Made by a program: the position numbers and the translations under genes | Virus record (IMG/VR): IMGVR_UViG_3300042528_000417 | Location: 1 to 59,696 of that record | From: a virus | Direction: 5' to 3' (one strand) | DNA length: 59,696 nucleotides | Shown here: one piece after another, positions 7,959 to 19,170 of the stretch | Layout: every line of letters begins with the position of its first letter | Numbering within the stretch: the stretch's first letter is position 1 | Notes under the pieces: generated by a model | Seen by the model: only the letters and a program-made list of their open reading frames with translations | What the model was told of the DNA's origin: nothing | Databases searched by the model: none

Positions 7959-8531
7959 ATGGCAAACGAAGTTTCAAATTATATTATTGTTGAAAATGTA
8001 AATACTGAAGTTACTGAAAAATTAAAAGAGATTTTCAAACCTAATAGACGGGAAGATAATCCTTTTGAGATTGATGTAAAGACTGTGGATTTGGTAAATA
8101 GAGTTTACAATAATATATGGGCAAATGGTAATAAGGATTATAATAGAAATTGGGTAGTAGAAGTGTGTGGCGCTAAATGGTTTTATGGGCATATTGCAAA
8201 TGAAGAAGAAACTCGGGTCTCTATTAGAATGGTATCTGCGTGGGACCCAGTTATAGGATTTGTTGAAAAGTTGGCGGAAGTTCTATCAAACATAAAAGAG
8301 GATATTTGGATTGAACATACCTTTGAAGATGAAGCCTATTTATTTGCAGGTGTTCATTTGGCGGCAAAAGATTACACATCCGATGAATGGACAGATATGG
8401 ATGGGTGGGATGTACCCAAAATCCGTGAGGGTGGTACTTACTACGAAGAATTCGAAGATGAACTTCGTAATTTAATGGAGTCCGAAGTGAATTATTATTT
8501 AGAATATGTAAAAGACAATAACGATGAGTAA
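7959..8531 (+). CDS. DUF1281-like hypothetical protein
   Basis: 190 aa, acidic. The layout (short N-terminal recognition strand NYIIVENV, a central strand with VSAWDPVIGFVEKL, IEHTFEDEAYLFAGVH, then an acidic tail) resembles the ferredoxin-like Api92/DUF1281 proteins of phages and plasmids. A second, more divergent member lies at 12706. Function unknown. Its end overlaps the HAD gene by 8 bases. Confidence 0.55.
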   Translation: MANEVSNYIIVENVNTEVTEKLKEIFKPNRREDNPFEIDVKTVDLVNRVYNNIWANGNKDYNRNWVVEVCGAKWFYGHIANEEETRVSIRMVSAWDPVIGFVEKLAEVLSNIKEDIWIEHTFEDEAYLFAGVHLAAKDYTSDEWTDMDGWDVPKIREGGTYYEEFEDELRNLMESEVNYYLEYVKDNNDE

Positions 8532-8874
8532 AACAATTTTTTGTGATATTGATGGAACGCTTGTTTATCAAGTCAATTTTGAAGAAATCAACCCTAAGAC
8601 AAGTATGGTCTTGCCCGGCGTTGTTGAAAAAATGAACAATTGGTATAATGAGGGTAATTATATCGTCTTAACCACAGCACGACCCGAAGAATTACGCCAA
8701 ATCACAATAGATGAGATGAATATTTTAGGTATTCCGTTTCACCAATTGGTTATGGGTATTGGTAGGGCTGAAAGGATTTTGATAAACAATAAAAGTGTAA
8801 AAAACCCAACTGAAAAAAGGGCAACTGCTATTGAAGTTCAAAAAAATGGAGGTTTTGTTGGAATCGAAATCTAA
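8524..8874 (+). CDS. Small HAD-superfamily hydrolase
   Basis: 116 aa. FCDIDGTL at 6-13 is HAD motif I; VLTTARPEE at about 58-66 contains motif II Thr; Lys/Asn residues near ILINNKS form the C-terminal part. Similar small HADs in phages are annotated as phosphatases of nucleotide or sugar phosphates. Overlaps both neighbours. Confidence 0.75.
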   Translation: MSKTIFCDIDGTLVYQVNFEEINPKTSMVLPGVVEKMNNWYNEGNYIVLTTARPEELRQITIDEMNILGIPFHQLVMGIGRAERILINNKSVKNPTEKRATAIEVQKNGGFVGIEI

Positions 8875-9298
8875 TATAGAACTACCCACTGTTAGAAATG
8901 TAAATAAGGATAAGAAACGCTTTAAAAAACACCAATTTAAACCAAACGATATGGTTGCGTTTAAATGGTATGGTGAAAGAGAAATTGGTTTTGTATCCGA
9001 ATGTTACCATAGTAAAGATGGTTGGGCTTGTTATAGAGTTAAATCGGTAACTAGACCAGGGTGTATTTATTATGACTTACAATTGGATGACCCAGAAGAC
9101 CCGTATTGTTATGTTTCATCCATATTATCAAATTCTCTCACTGGTGGTGAGAAAGAATTAATAAAAAAACGATTGGAAAGAAATATTAAAATAAATCAAC
9201 CAATAAAAGAAACAACAACTGAAACCAAAATTGATAAAGTTGAACTCAAAAATGCAATCCAAAAACAAAAAGATTTTATCAATGGAAAATTTTGGTAA
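8846..9298 (+). CDS. Hypothetical protein
   Basis: 150 aa from ATG 8846; an upstream TTG at 8831 is the only other start. A central SH3/Tudor-like stretch (PNDMVAFKWYGEREIGFVSE) is followed by a Lys-rich helical tail. No recognised family. The gene end carries the -33 element of the groES promoter. Confidence 0.55.
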   Translation: MEVLLESKSNIELPTVRNVNKDKKRFKKHQFKPNDMVAFKWYGEREIGFVSECYHSKDGWACYRVKSVTRPGCIYYDLQLDDPEDPYCYVSSILSNSLTGGEKELIKKRLERNIKINQPIKETTTETKIDKVELKNAIQKQKDFINGKFW

Positions 9299-9322
9299 TT
9301 AAAACTTTTTTTCGTATATTTA
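9291..9322 (+). promoter_or_regulatory. Promoter of groES operon
   Basis: TTTGG at 9291-9295 and TATATTTA at 9315-9322, 19 bases apart, overlapping the end of the upstream gene. An AAAGGAG ribosome-binding site follows before groES. Confidence 0.7.
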
Positions 9323-9341
9323 TCAAAAAAATAAAGGAGTT

Positions 9342-9626
9342 ATGATGAACTATAAACCAATGAATGATTATGTGCTTGTTTCCGTAAACAAACACGATGA
9401 CAAAACAAAAGGTGGGTTGTACAAACCCGAAACCGCAAAAGAAACTATGACAGGTAAAGTTGTAGCGGTTGGAGATGGATTATTTACTCAGCAAGGTGTA
9501 AAAATACCTATGAAACTTAAAGTAGATGATGAAGTCGTTTTAGATGGAACAGGTTTTCAAATTAAAATTGATGGAGTAAAATACAATCTATATCGTGAAA
9601 GCGAAATCTTAATGGTAAAAGAATAA
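9342..9626 (+). CDS. groES: Co-chaperonin GroES
   Basis: 94 aa, normal GroES length. Conserved features are the N-terminal YKPMNDYVLV strand, the mobile-loop region (KTKGGLYKP) and the GKVVAVGDG turn. It caps the GroEL chamber during folding, here probably for virion proteins. The start is ATG 9342 or the adjacent ATG 9345. It is separated from groEL by an HNH gene, which is unusual, but the three remain in one operon. Confidence 0.93.
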   Translation: MMNYKPMNDYVLVSVNKHDDKTKGGLYKPETAKETMTGKVVAVGDGLFTQQGVKIPMKLKVDDEVVLDGTGFQIKIDGVKYNLYRESEILMVKE

Positions 9627-9630
9627 ACGG

Positions 9631-12490
<2,860 letters not shown>

Positions 12491-12494
<4 letters not shown>

Positions 12495-12685
12495 GCTTTG
12501 TAATAGTAAAATACATTAAAAAAAATGTTCCCGTTATATTGTTAGATGGGCACGGAGAAGTTTGGGAGTTTGATGATGAAGAATCAGCGGAACACTACGC
12601 TAATATCTTTGAAACAAATTCTGATTCTGGGTATAAATATGAGGTTAAACCTATTGGTAAAATTCACGAAGATAATCAACAATAA
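12491..12685 (+). CDS. Small hypothetical protein
   Basis: 64 aa, alpha/beta, with acidic stretch EVWEFDDEESAEHYA. Overlaps the J-domain gene at ATGA. No family recognised. Confidence 0.55.
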
Positions 12686-12705
12686 AATTAAACTATTTAT
12701 TACAT

Positions 12706-13308
12706 ATGGATAAAATTCTATCAACAATCAAAATCATTGGAAATGAAGATTTGCAATCAACGCTTTCATCCATTTTCTCAAATCCGAAAGAGGGTGATAA
12801 TAATTGGTTACTAAGTCAGTTTTACGAAACAACTCACGATTGGGATTATAATTGTGTTGGTACATGCACAACCACATTGAGTAATTCTTTTATTGGTGAT
12901 GAATCCGTTATAATTTTATCTTCGGATACCGATTTTCCGTATGATTTGATAAATAGAATGTGCGATATTTTTAGAGAGATTGATGAAAACTTTGAGGTAA
13001 AAGCAACCTATGAGCATAGTGAGTATGTCCATGTTGGTGCTTTTTATGGAACAGCAACAAATTCAATTTCTAGTGAAAAACAACTTAGTTCTTTATTAGA
13101 GAAAGAAGATTATGAATCTCCATATACATTGGAAGATAAGGTATTTGCTATAAAAGAAAGTATATTGGAAGAGTGTGTAGAAGAACTTAAATCTGAAAAC
13201 GCAATAATGTATGATGGTGATTATATTACTGATTCTGAAGATGAAATGGATAATGATTATGATTATGAAGATGATTGGTATGAGATAAATGACTATGATA
13301 AGGACTAA
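12706..13308 (+). CDS. DUF1281-like hypothetical protein
   Basis: 200 aa, very acidic at the C-terminus (SEDEMDNDYDYEDDWYE). The core pattern of strands (ILSTIKIIGNEDLQSTL, VIILSSDTDFPYDLINRM, ATYEHSEYVHVGAFYG) resembles the Api92/DUF1281-like protein at 7959, so these may be paralogues. Function unknown. Confidence 0.5.
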   Translation: MDKILSTIKIIGNEDLQSTLSSIFSNPKEGDNNWLLSQFYETTHDWDYNCVGTCTTTLSNSFIGDESVIILSSDTDFPYDLINRMCDIFREIDENFEVKATYEHSEYVHVGAFYGTATNSISSEKQLSSLLEKEDYESPYTLEDKVFAIKESILEECVEELKSENAIMYDGDYITDSEDEMDNDYDYEDDWYEINDYDKD

Positions 13309-13311
13309 AAT

Positions 13312-13902
13312 ATGAAAAAATTATTATTATTATTACTATTTGTATTACCACTATCTATTTTCGCACAAAAGCGAGATAGTGTATATATCAAATCCCCTAT
13401 ATTTGAAATGGTGTACTCCGAAGTATTGGAACAACCAAAATGGGTTAAATACACCGTTCAGTGCGCCCAAAATTCAGTATCTCGTAAGGGGTTGGATTTT
13501 TATAAAGAAAAAGAATATTATACATCCGATAATGGTGATTATGTAAGTAACGAATGGGACAAAGGGCATATGGCTCCTGCTGCAGCATTTGGTTGTGATA
13601 TAAACCTGTTAAAACAAACATTTACTTATCTAAACTCCGCTCTTCAACACCAATCTCTAAATAGAGGTCCTTGGAAAGAGTTGGAAGAATATGAAAGAAA
13701 TTTGAGACAGAAATCCGATGATATTTATGTATATATTAGAATAGATTTTAACCCACCACTTAAAAAAGTACCTGGTGGTGCTACTATACCAACTGGGTTT
13801 TATAAAACAATTCAATCTAAAAAATTGAATATTAATGAGTGTTATTACTTTTATAATGTGGCGCCAAAATCTACAAAATTAAGTGATTTCATATGTAAAT
13901 AA
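13312..13902 (+). CDS. Secreted DNA/RNA non-specific endonuclease (EndoG family)
   Basis: 196 aa. A signal peptide (MKKLLLLLLFVLPLSIFAQ, cleavage near 19) precedes a beta-beta-alpha-Me nuclease domain: DKGH at 83-86 stands in for the DRGH motif with catalytic His86, and Asn108 and Asn117 follow, with Trp121 closing the motif. These enzymes cut DNA and RNA with a single metal ion. Export to the periplasm or medium is unusual for a phage enzyme and would fit degradation of incoming DNA or scavenging of nucleotides. It follows the previous gene by 3 bases. Confidence 0.85.
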   Translation: MKKLLLLLLFVLPLSIFAQKRDSVYIKSPIFEMVYSEVLEQPKWVKYTVQCAQNSVSRKGLDFYKEKEYYTSDNGDYVSNEWDKGHMAPAAAFGCDINLLKQTFTYLNSALQHQSLNRGPWKELEEYERNLRQKSDDIYVYIRIDFNPPLKKVPGGATIPTGFYKTIQSKKLNINECYYFYNVAPKSTKLSDFICK

Positions 13903-13903
13903 A

Positions 13904-14044
13904 ATGAATCAATATTTTTTACAATCTATTTTCTGGAACACCAGATATGAGGTTATGCTTCCTACAACAATTAAGATGATACTAACTTTTGAAAAGTTGG
14001 GAATGGAATTTAACTTATCTCAATTTGGTATAATTAATGATTAA
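13904..14044 (+). CDS. Small hypothetical protein
   Basis: 46 aa (starts MNQYFLQSIFWNTRYEVM). Its stop overlaps the Nudix start (TAATG), and the ATG follows the nuclease stop by one base, consistent with a translated gene in the operon. No family recognised. Confidence 0.45.
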   Translation: MNQYFLQSIFWNTRYEVMLPTTIKMILTFEKLGMEFNLSQFGIIND

Positions 14045-14448
14045 TGCAAAAGGTTGTTTGTGGTTTACTACGAAATGAGGACAGGGTTTTAATAGGAAAA
14101 AGGTTGGATGATAACCCCAATTTTGGGGGTTATTGGGAGTTTCCTGGTGGTAAGGTAGATGATGGGGAAACTGAATATGAAGCCCTTATAAGGGAGTTTA
14201 AAGAAGAATTTGGTATAGAAATACAGCCATTTCATCAGTTTAAATCCGCTGTAAACGATACTGTGGAATTAATACCATTCATATGTAATTATGTGAGTGG
14301 GAAAGCAATTAAAAGGGTTCATTCCGAACTAAAATTTGTAGAACTACCCCAACTAAAGAATTACACTTTTACACCTCTTACTGGGGATATAATAAAGTCT
14401 GTGGTGGGTTCTTATAGTGGTTTCTTTAGAAAACCCCGTATTAGGTAA
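14044..14448 (+). CDS. Nudix hydrolase, MutT-like
   Basis: 134 aa. A perfect Nudix box runs from Gly36 to Ile58: G36, E42, R50-E51, E54-E55, G57. GKRLDDNPNFGGYWEFPGG upstream matches the MutT/8-oxo-dGTPase subgroup. Such enzymes remove oxidised or surplus nucleoside di- and triphosphates. It is the last gene before a hairpin and a new promoter. Confidence 0.88.
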   Translation: MQKVVCGLLRNEDRVLIGKRLDDNPNFGGYWEFPGGKVDDGETEYEALIREFKEEFGIEIQPFHQFKSAVNDTVELIPFICNYVSGKAIKRVHSELKFVELPQLKNYTFTPLTGDIIKSVVGSYSGFFRKPRIR

Positions 14449-14449
14449 G

Positions 14450-14467
14450 TGTCCAATAAATTGGACA
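14450..14467 (+). terminator. Hairpin TGTCCAAT-AA-ATTGGACA
   Basis: Perfect 8-bp inverted repeat with a 2-base loop right after the Nudix stop. There is no T-run here, unlike the sister hairpins at 53391 and 57222, so termination would be weak or the site may have another role. Confidence 0.5.
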
Positions 14468-14499
14468 GTAAAATTTAACCTAAATTTAACATAAAAAGC

Positions 14500-14530
14500 T
14501 TGGAAATATGGGTTTTCTGTTGTATCTTTA
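14500..14530 (+). promoter_or_regulatory. Phage promoter, AAGCTTGG family
   Basis: TTGG 14500-14503, 19 bases, TATCTTTA 14523-14530, within the AAAAGCTTGGAAATATGGG consensus that recurs many times from 41 kb onward. Confidence 0.75.
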
Positions 14531-14551
14531 CTATGTAAACTATAAAAGTGT

Positions 14552-14977
14552 ATGAAAAAACCCCATAAATATACCCAAAAAACACCCATTTCAGACTTGT
14601 CTTACTCCGATAAAAGAGCGTTAGCATTACGCGTTTTTCGGTGGTGTAAATCCAATATGGGTGTAAATATGAGAAATCCATTTGCTATATCATTATCTGT
14701 TGTAAAAAACCACTATGAACCTAAAACTTATGGTGCTTTTGATGCGGAAATTAATGAGCTCATACTATATTACAATAATGTAAAATCTTTAAAAGTATTA
14801 ATAACGACAATTATACACGAATACCAACACTCACTTCAACCCATAAAAACAAGATACGAAGTATATTATAAAAAGTATGGTTATTGGAAAAACCCATTGG
14901 AGGTTGAGGCCCGAAATGCTGAAAAAAAGTATTTTAAAGAAGTTCTTGCTTATTTAAATAAAACCAATAAAAAATAA
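14552..14977 (+). CDS. HExxH putative metallopeptidase
   Basis: 141 aa. HEYQH at 89-93 is a HExxH zinc site in a hydrophobic helix (LITTIIHEYQHSLQP), with Glu residues about 25-30 residues downstream (PLEVEARNAEKKYF) that could be the third ligand. The layout is SprT/DUF45-like but short. Substrate unknown. It is the first gene behind a phage promoter. Confidence 0.7.
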   Translation: MKKPHKYTQKTPISDLSYSDKRALALRVFRWCKSNMGVNMRNPFAISLSVVKNHYEPKTYGAFDAEINELILYYNNVKSLKVLITTIIHEYQHSLQPIKTRYEVYYKKYGYWKNPLEVEARNAEKKYFKEVLAYLNKTNKK

Positions 14978-14981
14978 AATT

Positions 14982-15101
14982 GTGAAAGTTAAAATTCAGT
15001 TTTTTGTAAGTTTAATTATCAAAGCATCTTTATTGTTTGCCACTTCGTTGCTTATGTATGGTATGTACATCTTAGTAATGGATGTTGTTAATAATGGGTA
15101 A
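14982..15101 (+). CDS. Tiny membrane protein
   Basis: 39 aa from GTG, essentially one transmembrane helix (SLIIKASLLFATSLLMYGMY). It lies 4 bases after the metallopeptidase gene. No family recognised. Confidence 0.45.
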   Translation: MKVKIQFFVSLIIKASLLFATSLLMYGMYILVMDVVNNG

Positions 15102-15135
15102 TTTTAATATTTAAAATCAATATTTATGTAGTAAT

Positions 15136-15366
15136 ATGATTATGTTACATAGTATTGATTTGGGTAATAGTATTATAGGTAAAATACATTTTAAAGAAAA
15201 TTCGGTTATGAATTCAACGAATGAATTTCTAAAAGAAGAGTATAGGTGTTATTTGACTAGAAGTGATATTAATATTTATTTAAGGTCTTTTGATACATTA
15301 CCGAAAGCTATAGAGTATTTAATTCATTTATCAAAAGCAAAAAATGAAAATTTTGTTTGGGAATAA
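15136..15366 (+). CDS. Small hypothetical protein
   Basis: 76 aa, mixed alpha/beta, ending in a helix (LPKAIEYLIHLSKAKNE). No family recognised. Co-directional, 12 bases before the next gene. Confidence 0.55.
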   Translation: MIMLHSIDLGNSIIGKIHFKENSVMNSTNEFLKEEYRCYLTRSDINIYLRSFDTLPKAIEYLIHLSKAKNENFVWE

Positions 15367-15378
15367 AATAAAAAAGTT

Positions 15379-16035
15379 ATGAAAAGTAAATTTGAATTCA
15401 AAGACAATCGTCCTTTTAGTGTAAAGGCAAAAGAATTTGCTCAATCACTCCTATTTTGGAGAGGTAGAAAAAAAGGAATTATCTACACTCGTGATATTGG
15501 GTGGAGTGATATTCGTGAAATATTCTTTCCTAAAAACTTTGAGGAAAAATATGGTTATTTAGGTTCAGTTCCTTATGACCCAAGGACAAATACTTTTAAG
15601 GCACTTTTACCCTTAGTTCTTGCTATGGATTATGAAGCAAAACCTAAATGGTGTCCTCGTTGGGTATTGAGATTCCTTTATGTATTTGGGAATGATAAAT
15701 CCATTGTAAGGGTTCGTAATAGGTTTTTATCTAACTTATCCAAAAAACTTACTGGAGGAATTACATTATACGATTACAAGACTAAATGGTCGTACTACGA
15801 TTTAAGGATTAGTATTGCAGCTCCCCAATACCTACAAGATTTAGCTGATGATATTGAATATGGTTACTACCAAAGAGGTAAGAGAGAAGAATTACTACTT
15901 AGCATTAAAAGGATTGAACCTGATTTTGATAGGTGGATGACCATAAAAGAATTAAGCGAATATTTGAATAAGTTAATGGAGGGAGAAGCCAATCGTGCTG
16001 GACGTAATACAACTGAAAATAAAATATTAAAATAA
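15379..16035 (+). CDS. Hypothetical protein
   Basis: 218 aa, basic, Trp/Tyr-rich. There are no membrane segments apart from one hydrophobic stretch (FKALLPLVLAMDYE). The C-terminal half includes YDLRISIAAPQYLQDLADD and a final helix (MTIKELSEYLNKLME). No family recognised. Its TAA overlaps the next ATG. Confidence 0.6.
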   Translation: MKSKFEFKDNRPFSVKAKEFAQSLLFWRGRKKGIIYTRDIGWSDIREIFFPKNFEEKYGYLGSVPYDPRTNTFKALLPLVLAMDYEAKPKWCPRWVLRFLYVFGNDKSIVRVRNRFLSNLSKKLTGGITLYDYKTKWSYYDLRISIAAPQYLQDLADDIEYGYYQRGKREELLLSIKRIEPDFDRWMTIKELSEYLNKLMEGEANRAGRNTTENKILK

Positions 16036-16304
16036 TGAGGACAGCCGAAGAAAAAGCGAGGGAACTAATTTATAAGTTTTATTATATTTTACCCAATAAT
16101 GGAAGTTTTATTAGCACAAAAAATCCTGATGAATTGAGGTATAATCAATCAGTAAATTGCGCATTGATTGTATGTAATGAGGTGTTAGGGGATATGGGCT
16201 CTGATAGAGGGTATGAATTTTGGAGTGTAGTCAAAGATATCATAAAATTGGAATTATCAGGTAATCCAAAATTCTGGCCAATTATTAATAATAATTTAAT
16301 ATAG
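16035..16304 (+). CDS. EKAxELI-family small protein
   Basis: 89 aa. The pattern TAEEKARELIYKF, then a Cys/Ala helix (CALIVCNEVL) and EFWSVVKDIIKLE, is shared with genes at 18892 and 42468. This small helical family is common in phages of this type; function unknown. Confidence 0.6.
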   Translation: MRTAEEKARELIYKFYYILPNNGSFISTKNPDELRYNQSVNCALIVCNEVLGDMGSDRGYEFWSVVKDIIKLELSGNPKFWPIINNNLI

Positions 16305-16308
16305 AAAA

Positions 16309-16340
16309 TTTGGAAATATACGAACTTTTTATTATATTTG
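16309..16340 (+). promoter_or_regulatory. Bacteroidota-type promoter
   Basis: TTTGG 16309-16313 and TATATTTG 16333-16340, 19-base spacing; an exact match to the TTTG/TAnnTTTG consensus. Confidence 0.75.
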
Positions 16341-16354
16341 TATTGTAAAAAATT

Positions 16355-16921
16355 ATGGCAACTCTTGAAGTAACAAACGAACAATTAAGGTTAATCCAAC
16401 AAGCTTTGGATATGTATTCTCGAATTGGAATAGGACAGATGTGGGTAATTAAAGACCACCCTACATTCTATAATGTTTTGCGGGATAAACTCCGACCTAA
16501 AAAACAATTAGAAGTTGGTGACCGAACTGAAAGAGGTGAAGTGGTAGAAATTGGAAAGGGTTATATCAAAACTTCTGGTAGTTGGGGCAATGGTGAAGAA
16601 ATTCGTACTTGGGCTGATGTTGAGAATGTAAAACTATCCATTGATTATGGCTTGTATCATCAAATTAGAGATGAAGCGGATAAAATACTGAGTGAAGGTA
16701 GAAACAAACTCCTACAAGAAGATTTGGGTAAAAATGGAAGTTACGGTATTTACAATCCCAATGAAGTGGATGAAAGTTGTCGGGTTGCTTTTGACTTGAT
16801 ACAGGTTATTAGACATGAATTTTGGAAAAACGATCCAGATAGAAGTAGCATAACTGTTGATTCATCAGTACATTTGAGCACAAAGGAATCAGGTAAAATT
16901 AAATGTAAAATAGATCTTTAA
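16355..16921 (+). CDS. Hypothetical protein
   Basis: 188 aa behind a strong host-type promoter. Helical N-terminus (VTNEQLRLIQQALDMYSRIG), a small beta part with GDRTERGEVVEIGKGY (Tudor/KOW-like), then helical. No recognised family. Confidence 0.55.
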   Translation: MATLEVTNEQLRLIQQALDMYSRIGIGQMWVIKDHPTFYNVLRDKLRPKKQLEVGDRTERGEVVEIGKGYIKTSGSWGNGEEIRTWADVENVKLSIDYGLYHQIRDEADKILSEGRNKLLQEDLGKNGSYGIYNPNEVDESCRVAFDLIQVIRHEFWKNDPDRSSITVDSSVHLSTKESGKIKCKIDL

Positions 16922-16946
16922 AATTAAAAATTTCAAAAACAAAAAA

Positions 16947-17504
16947 ATGAACACAAACCAAATCATCAAGTACGGAATTCTAGGAATTATCGCACTTTTC
17001 ATTTTCGGAATCTTCATGAGTGTAATTTCTTTGTCCAACCAGGAGGTTGATCTAAGGAACCGCTACAAACAAAAGATGGACGAAAGAACAGCTTTTTACG
17101 ACAAGATGTGGAAAACGATTTCACAAAAATCTAAGGTTGCATTAAAGAATGACAGCTCGTTTTCAAATAACGTAAATGCGATTATGGCTGGAAGGAAGGA
17201 TGCCCAGGGCATTTTTATGAAATGGGTACAGGAATCAAATCCAAATTCTAATTTTGCTGCGGTTTCTTCTCTTTATGCAGATTTGAGTAGAGCAATCGAA
17301 GCTCAAAGAGATGGTTTTTTCATGGAGGAAAAAATGATTCAGTCGATCGTATTAGAACACGATAACATTATGACTCGGTTTCCTACCGGTTGGATCCTAT
17401 CATCCTTTATGGGAAGGACAAGATTGACTTACAAACCGATTACTTCAGATCGCACAGACGAGGTAATCAAAAGCGGAAAAGATAACAACGTCGAGGTATT
17501 TTAA
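16947..17504 (+). CDS. LemA-like membrane protein
   Basis: 185 aa: an N-terminal transmembrane helix (about 7-29, KYGILGIIALFIFGIFMSVI) followed by a helical bundle with LRNRYKQKMDERTAFYDKMW and SLYADLSRAIEAQRDGF, which matches the LemA layout. Role in phages unknown. Base composition is less AT-rich than in its neighbours. A rho-independent terminator follows. Confidence 0.65.
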   Translation: MNTNQIIKYGILGIIALFIFGIFMSVISLSNQEVDLRNRYKQKMDERTAFYDKMWKTISQKSKVALKNDSSFSNNVNAIMAGRKDAQGIFMKWVQESNPNSNFAAVSSLYADLSRAIEAQRDGFFMEEKMIQSIVLEHDNIMTRFPTGWILSSFMGRTRLTYKPITSDRTDEVIKSGKDNNVEVF

Positions 17505-17525
17505 ACAATTTAAAAAGCGGTATTC

Positions 17526-17561
17526 AAAAAAGCCGATTTATGTAAAAACCGGCTTTTTTTT
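17526..17561 (+). terminator. Rho-independent terminator
   Basis: AAGCCG and CGGCTT form a stem flanked by an A-run and eight Ts, directly after the LemA-like gene. Confidence 0.8.
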
Positions 17562-17573
17562 CCACCCAATATT

Positions 17574-18776
17574 ATGTCAATTTGGATTAGTCTTTTGATT
17601 CCGTTGATCGGAGCTTTTGTTTTGCTTCGATGGTATAAACACACACTTGCTTGGTGGGAAGTTGTTGTTCCAACCATTGCCTGTTTCTTCTTTATCCTTG
17701 TATTTAAATTCAGTGTCGAAAAGGTTCAAGTGAACGACACCGAATTCCACGGAGCGCTTGTTACCGAGGCTCGGTATTATGAATATTGGGAAACTTATGT
17801 TCGCCGAACTTGCACCAGAACCCACAAAGTTGGCAAATCAACCGTAACCACCACTTATGATTGCTCCTACTGCGATAAAAATCCTCCTAGGTGGGTGGTT
17901 ATTAACTCTCTAGGACAGCAGTTCAGCATTTCCCAGAAGTACTACGCACATCTTACTAAGCTTTGGGGCCAGAAGCCACAGTTTGTTGAACTAAACCGTG
18001 ACATAAACCATGGAGGTTGGGGATGCGGGCAGGATGGTGATATGTATTCAATCAAATGGGATAAGGAACCGCTCCACGCAAAAGCCACTACTACGGACCA
18101 CTGGTACGAAAATCGGGTTCAAGCTGCTCACTCTGCTTTCGATTTTGTGAAGCTTACTAAAGATGATGTTAAAAGCTACCATCTTTTTGACTATCCGGCA
18201 ATTAATGGGTGGAGACAAGAGACCGTTCTGGGTTTGGATTCTTTAAAACAACTCAACCCTGGAAATGTAAATTACTTCAAACAGCAGTCTGATTATTTAA
18301 ACGGCAAGCTCGGGCCGAAAAAGAAAGTCCACATTTTCTTTCTCTTCTTTAAAGATCAACCACAGTTAGCTGCCTCTATGCAGGAAGCTTATTGGGATGG
18401 GGGAAACGATAATGAGCTTGTTATCTGTATTGGTATGAATTCTACCTCTAATAAAATTGAATGGGTAAAGCCATTCAGCTGGTCCACAAACCGCAGAATA
18501 ATTCCGGAAATTCGGGAGGAAATTATGGATATTGGTTTCTTCAACCCTGGCGAAATTTGTCGTGCTGTCGAAAAATCCGTAGTAGATCACTACGTCAGAA
18601 AAGACTTCAAAGAATTCTCTTACCTCACAGTAGAGCCACCGGAATGGGCAAAGTGGACAACAGCGATTGTGACTCTCTTAATTACTTTTCTAATTTCAAG
18701 ATGGGCAACGATCAACGAATCGGGACCCGGGGGTGATTTTGGGGATTTCTTTTTAAAAAGATGGAGCAAGCATTAG
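17574..18776 (+). CDS. Multi-pass membrane protein of unknown function
   Basis: 400 aa. Two N-terminal transmembrane helices (about 4-20 and 27-48), a large soluble part with Cys pairs (RRTCTRTH, YDCSYCDKNPP) and a C-terminal helix (WTTAIVTLLITFLISRW, about 365-381). Less AT-rich than neighbours, like the LemA-like gene upstream, so the two may have entered together. No family recognised. The Cys pairs could bind metal or form disulphides. Confidence 0.65.
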   Translation: MSIWISLLIPLIGAFVLLRWYKHTLAWWEVVVPTIACFFFILVFKFSVEKVQVNDTEFHGALVTEARYYEYWETYVRRTCTRTHKVGKSTVTTTYDCSYCDKNPPRWVVINSLGQQFSISQKYYAHLTKLWGQKPQFVELNRDINHGGWGCGQDGDMYSIKWDKEPLHAKATTTDHWYENRVQAAHSAFDFVKLTKDDVKSYHLFDYPAINGWRQETVLGLDSLKQLNPGNVNYFKQQSDYLNGKLGPKKKVHIFFLFFKDQPQLAASMQEAYWDGGNDNELVICIGMNSTSNKIEWVKPFSWSTNRRIIPEIREEIMDIGFFNPGEICRAVEKSVVDHYVRKDFKEFSYLTVEPPEWAKWTTAIVTLLITFLISRWATINESGPGGDFGDFFLKRWSKH

Positions 18777-18891
18777 TAATAAATTGAAAATTTAACTTTT
18801 AATTAAAAATCCAAAACATACGAATACAGTAAGATGCACAAAATCTAACAGTATTATTTAACAATTTACCCGCATAACTTTTTATTAAATT

Positions 18892-19170
18892 ATGACAAAA
18901 TACAAACCCATAGGGATTACACCCAAAGAAAAAGCAGACCAGTTGTTAGAATCTGTTATGTTTAGTCGAAGCAAACAATTAGACTTAAACACAGGTAAAT
19001 ATCAACCGATTCCAACCAACCCACATTATAAAGAATGTGCATTAGCAATTGTAAACGAAATCTTTGAGTTTATGAAAAAAGATGATTTAGATTCCGAAAC
19101 GGCTTATTGGGCTAATCATCCTCTTTCTAATTTTTGGGTTGAAGTTGAACGTGAAATTAAATTGAGATGA
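18892..19170 (+). CDS. EKAxxLL-family small protein
   Basis: 92 aa. TPKEKADQLLE, HYKECALAIVNEI and NFWVEVEREI match the family at 16035 and 42468. Its stop overlaps the RNA ligase start (ATGA). Confidence 0.6.
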   Translation: MTKYKPIGITPKEKADQLLESVMFSRSKQLDLNTGKYQPIPTNPHYKECALAIVNEIFEFMKKDDLDSETAYWANHPLSNFWVEVEREIKLR

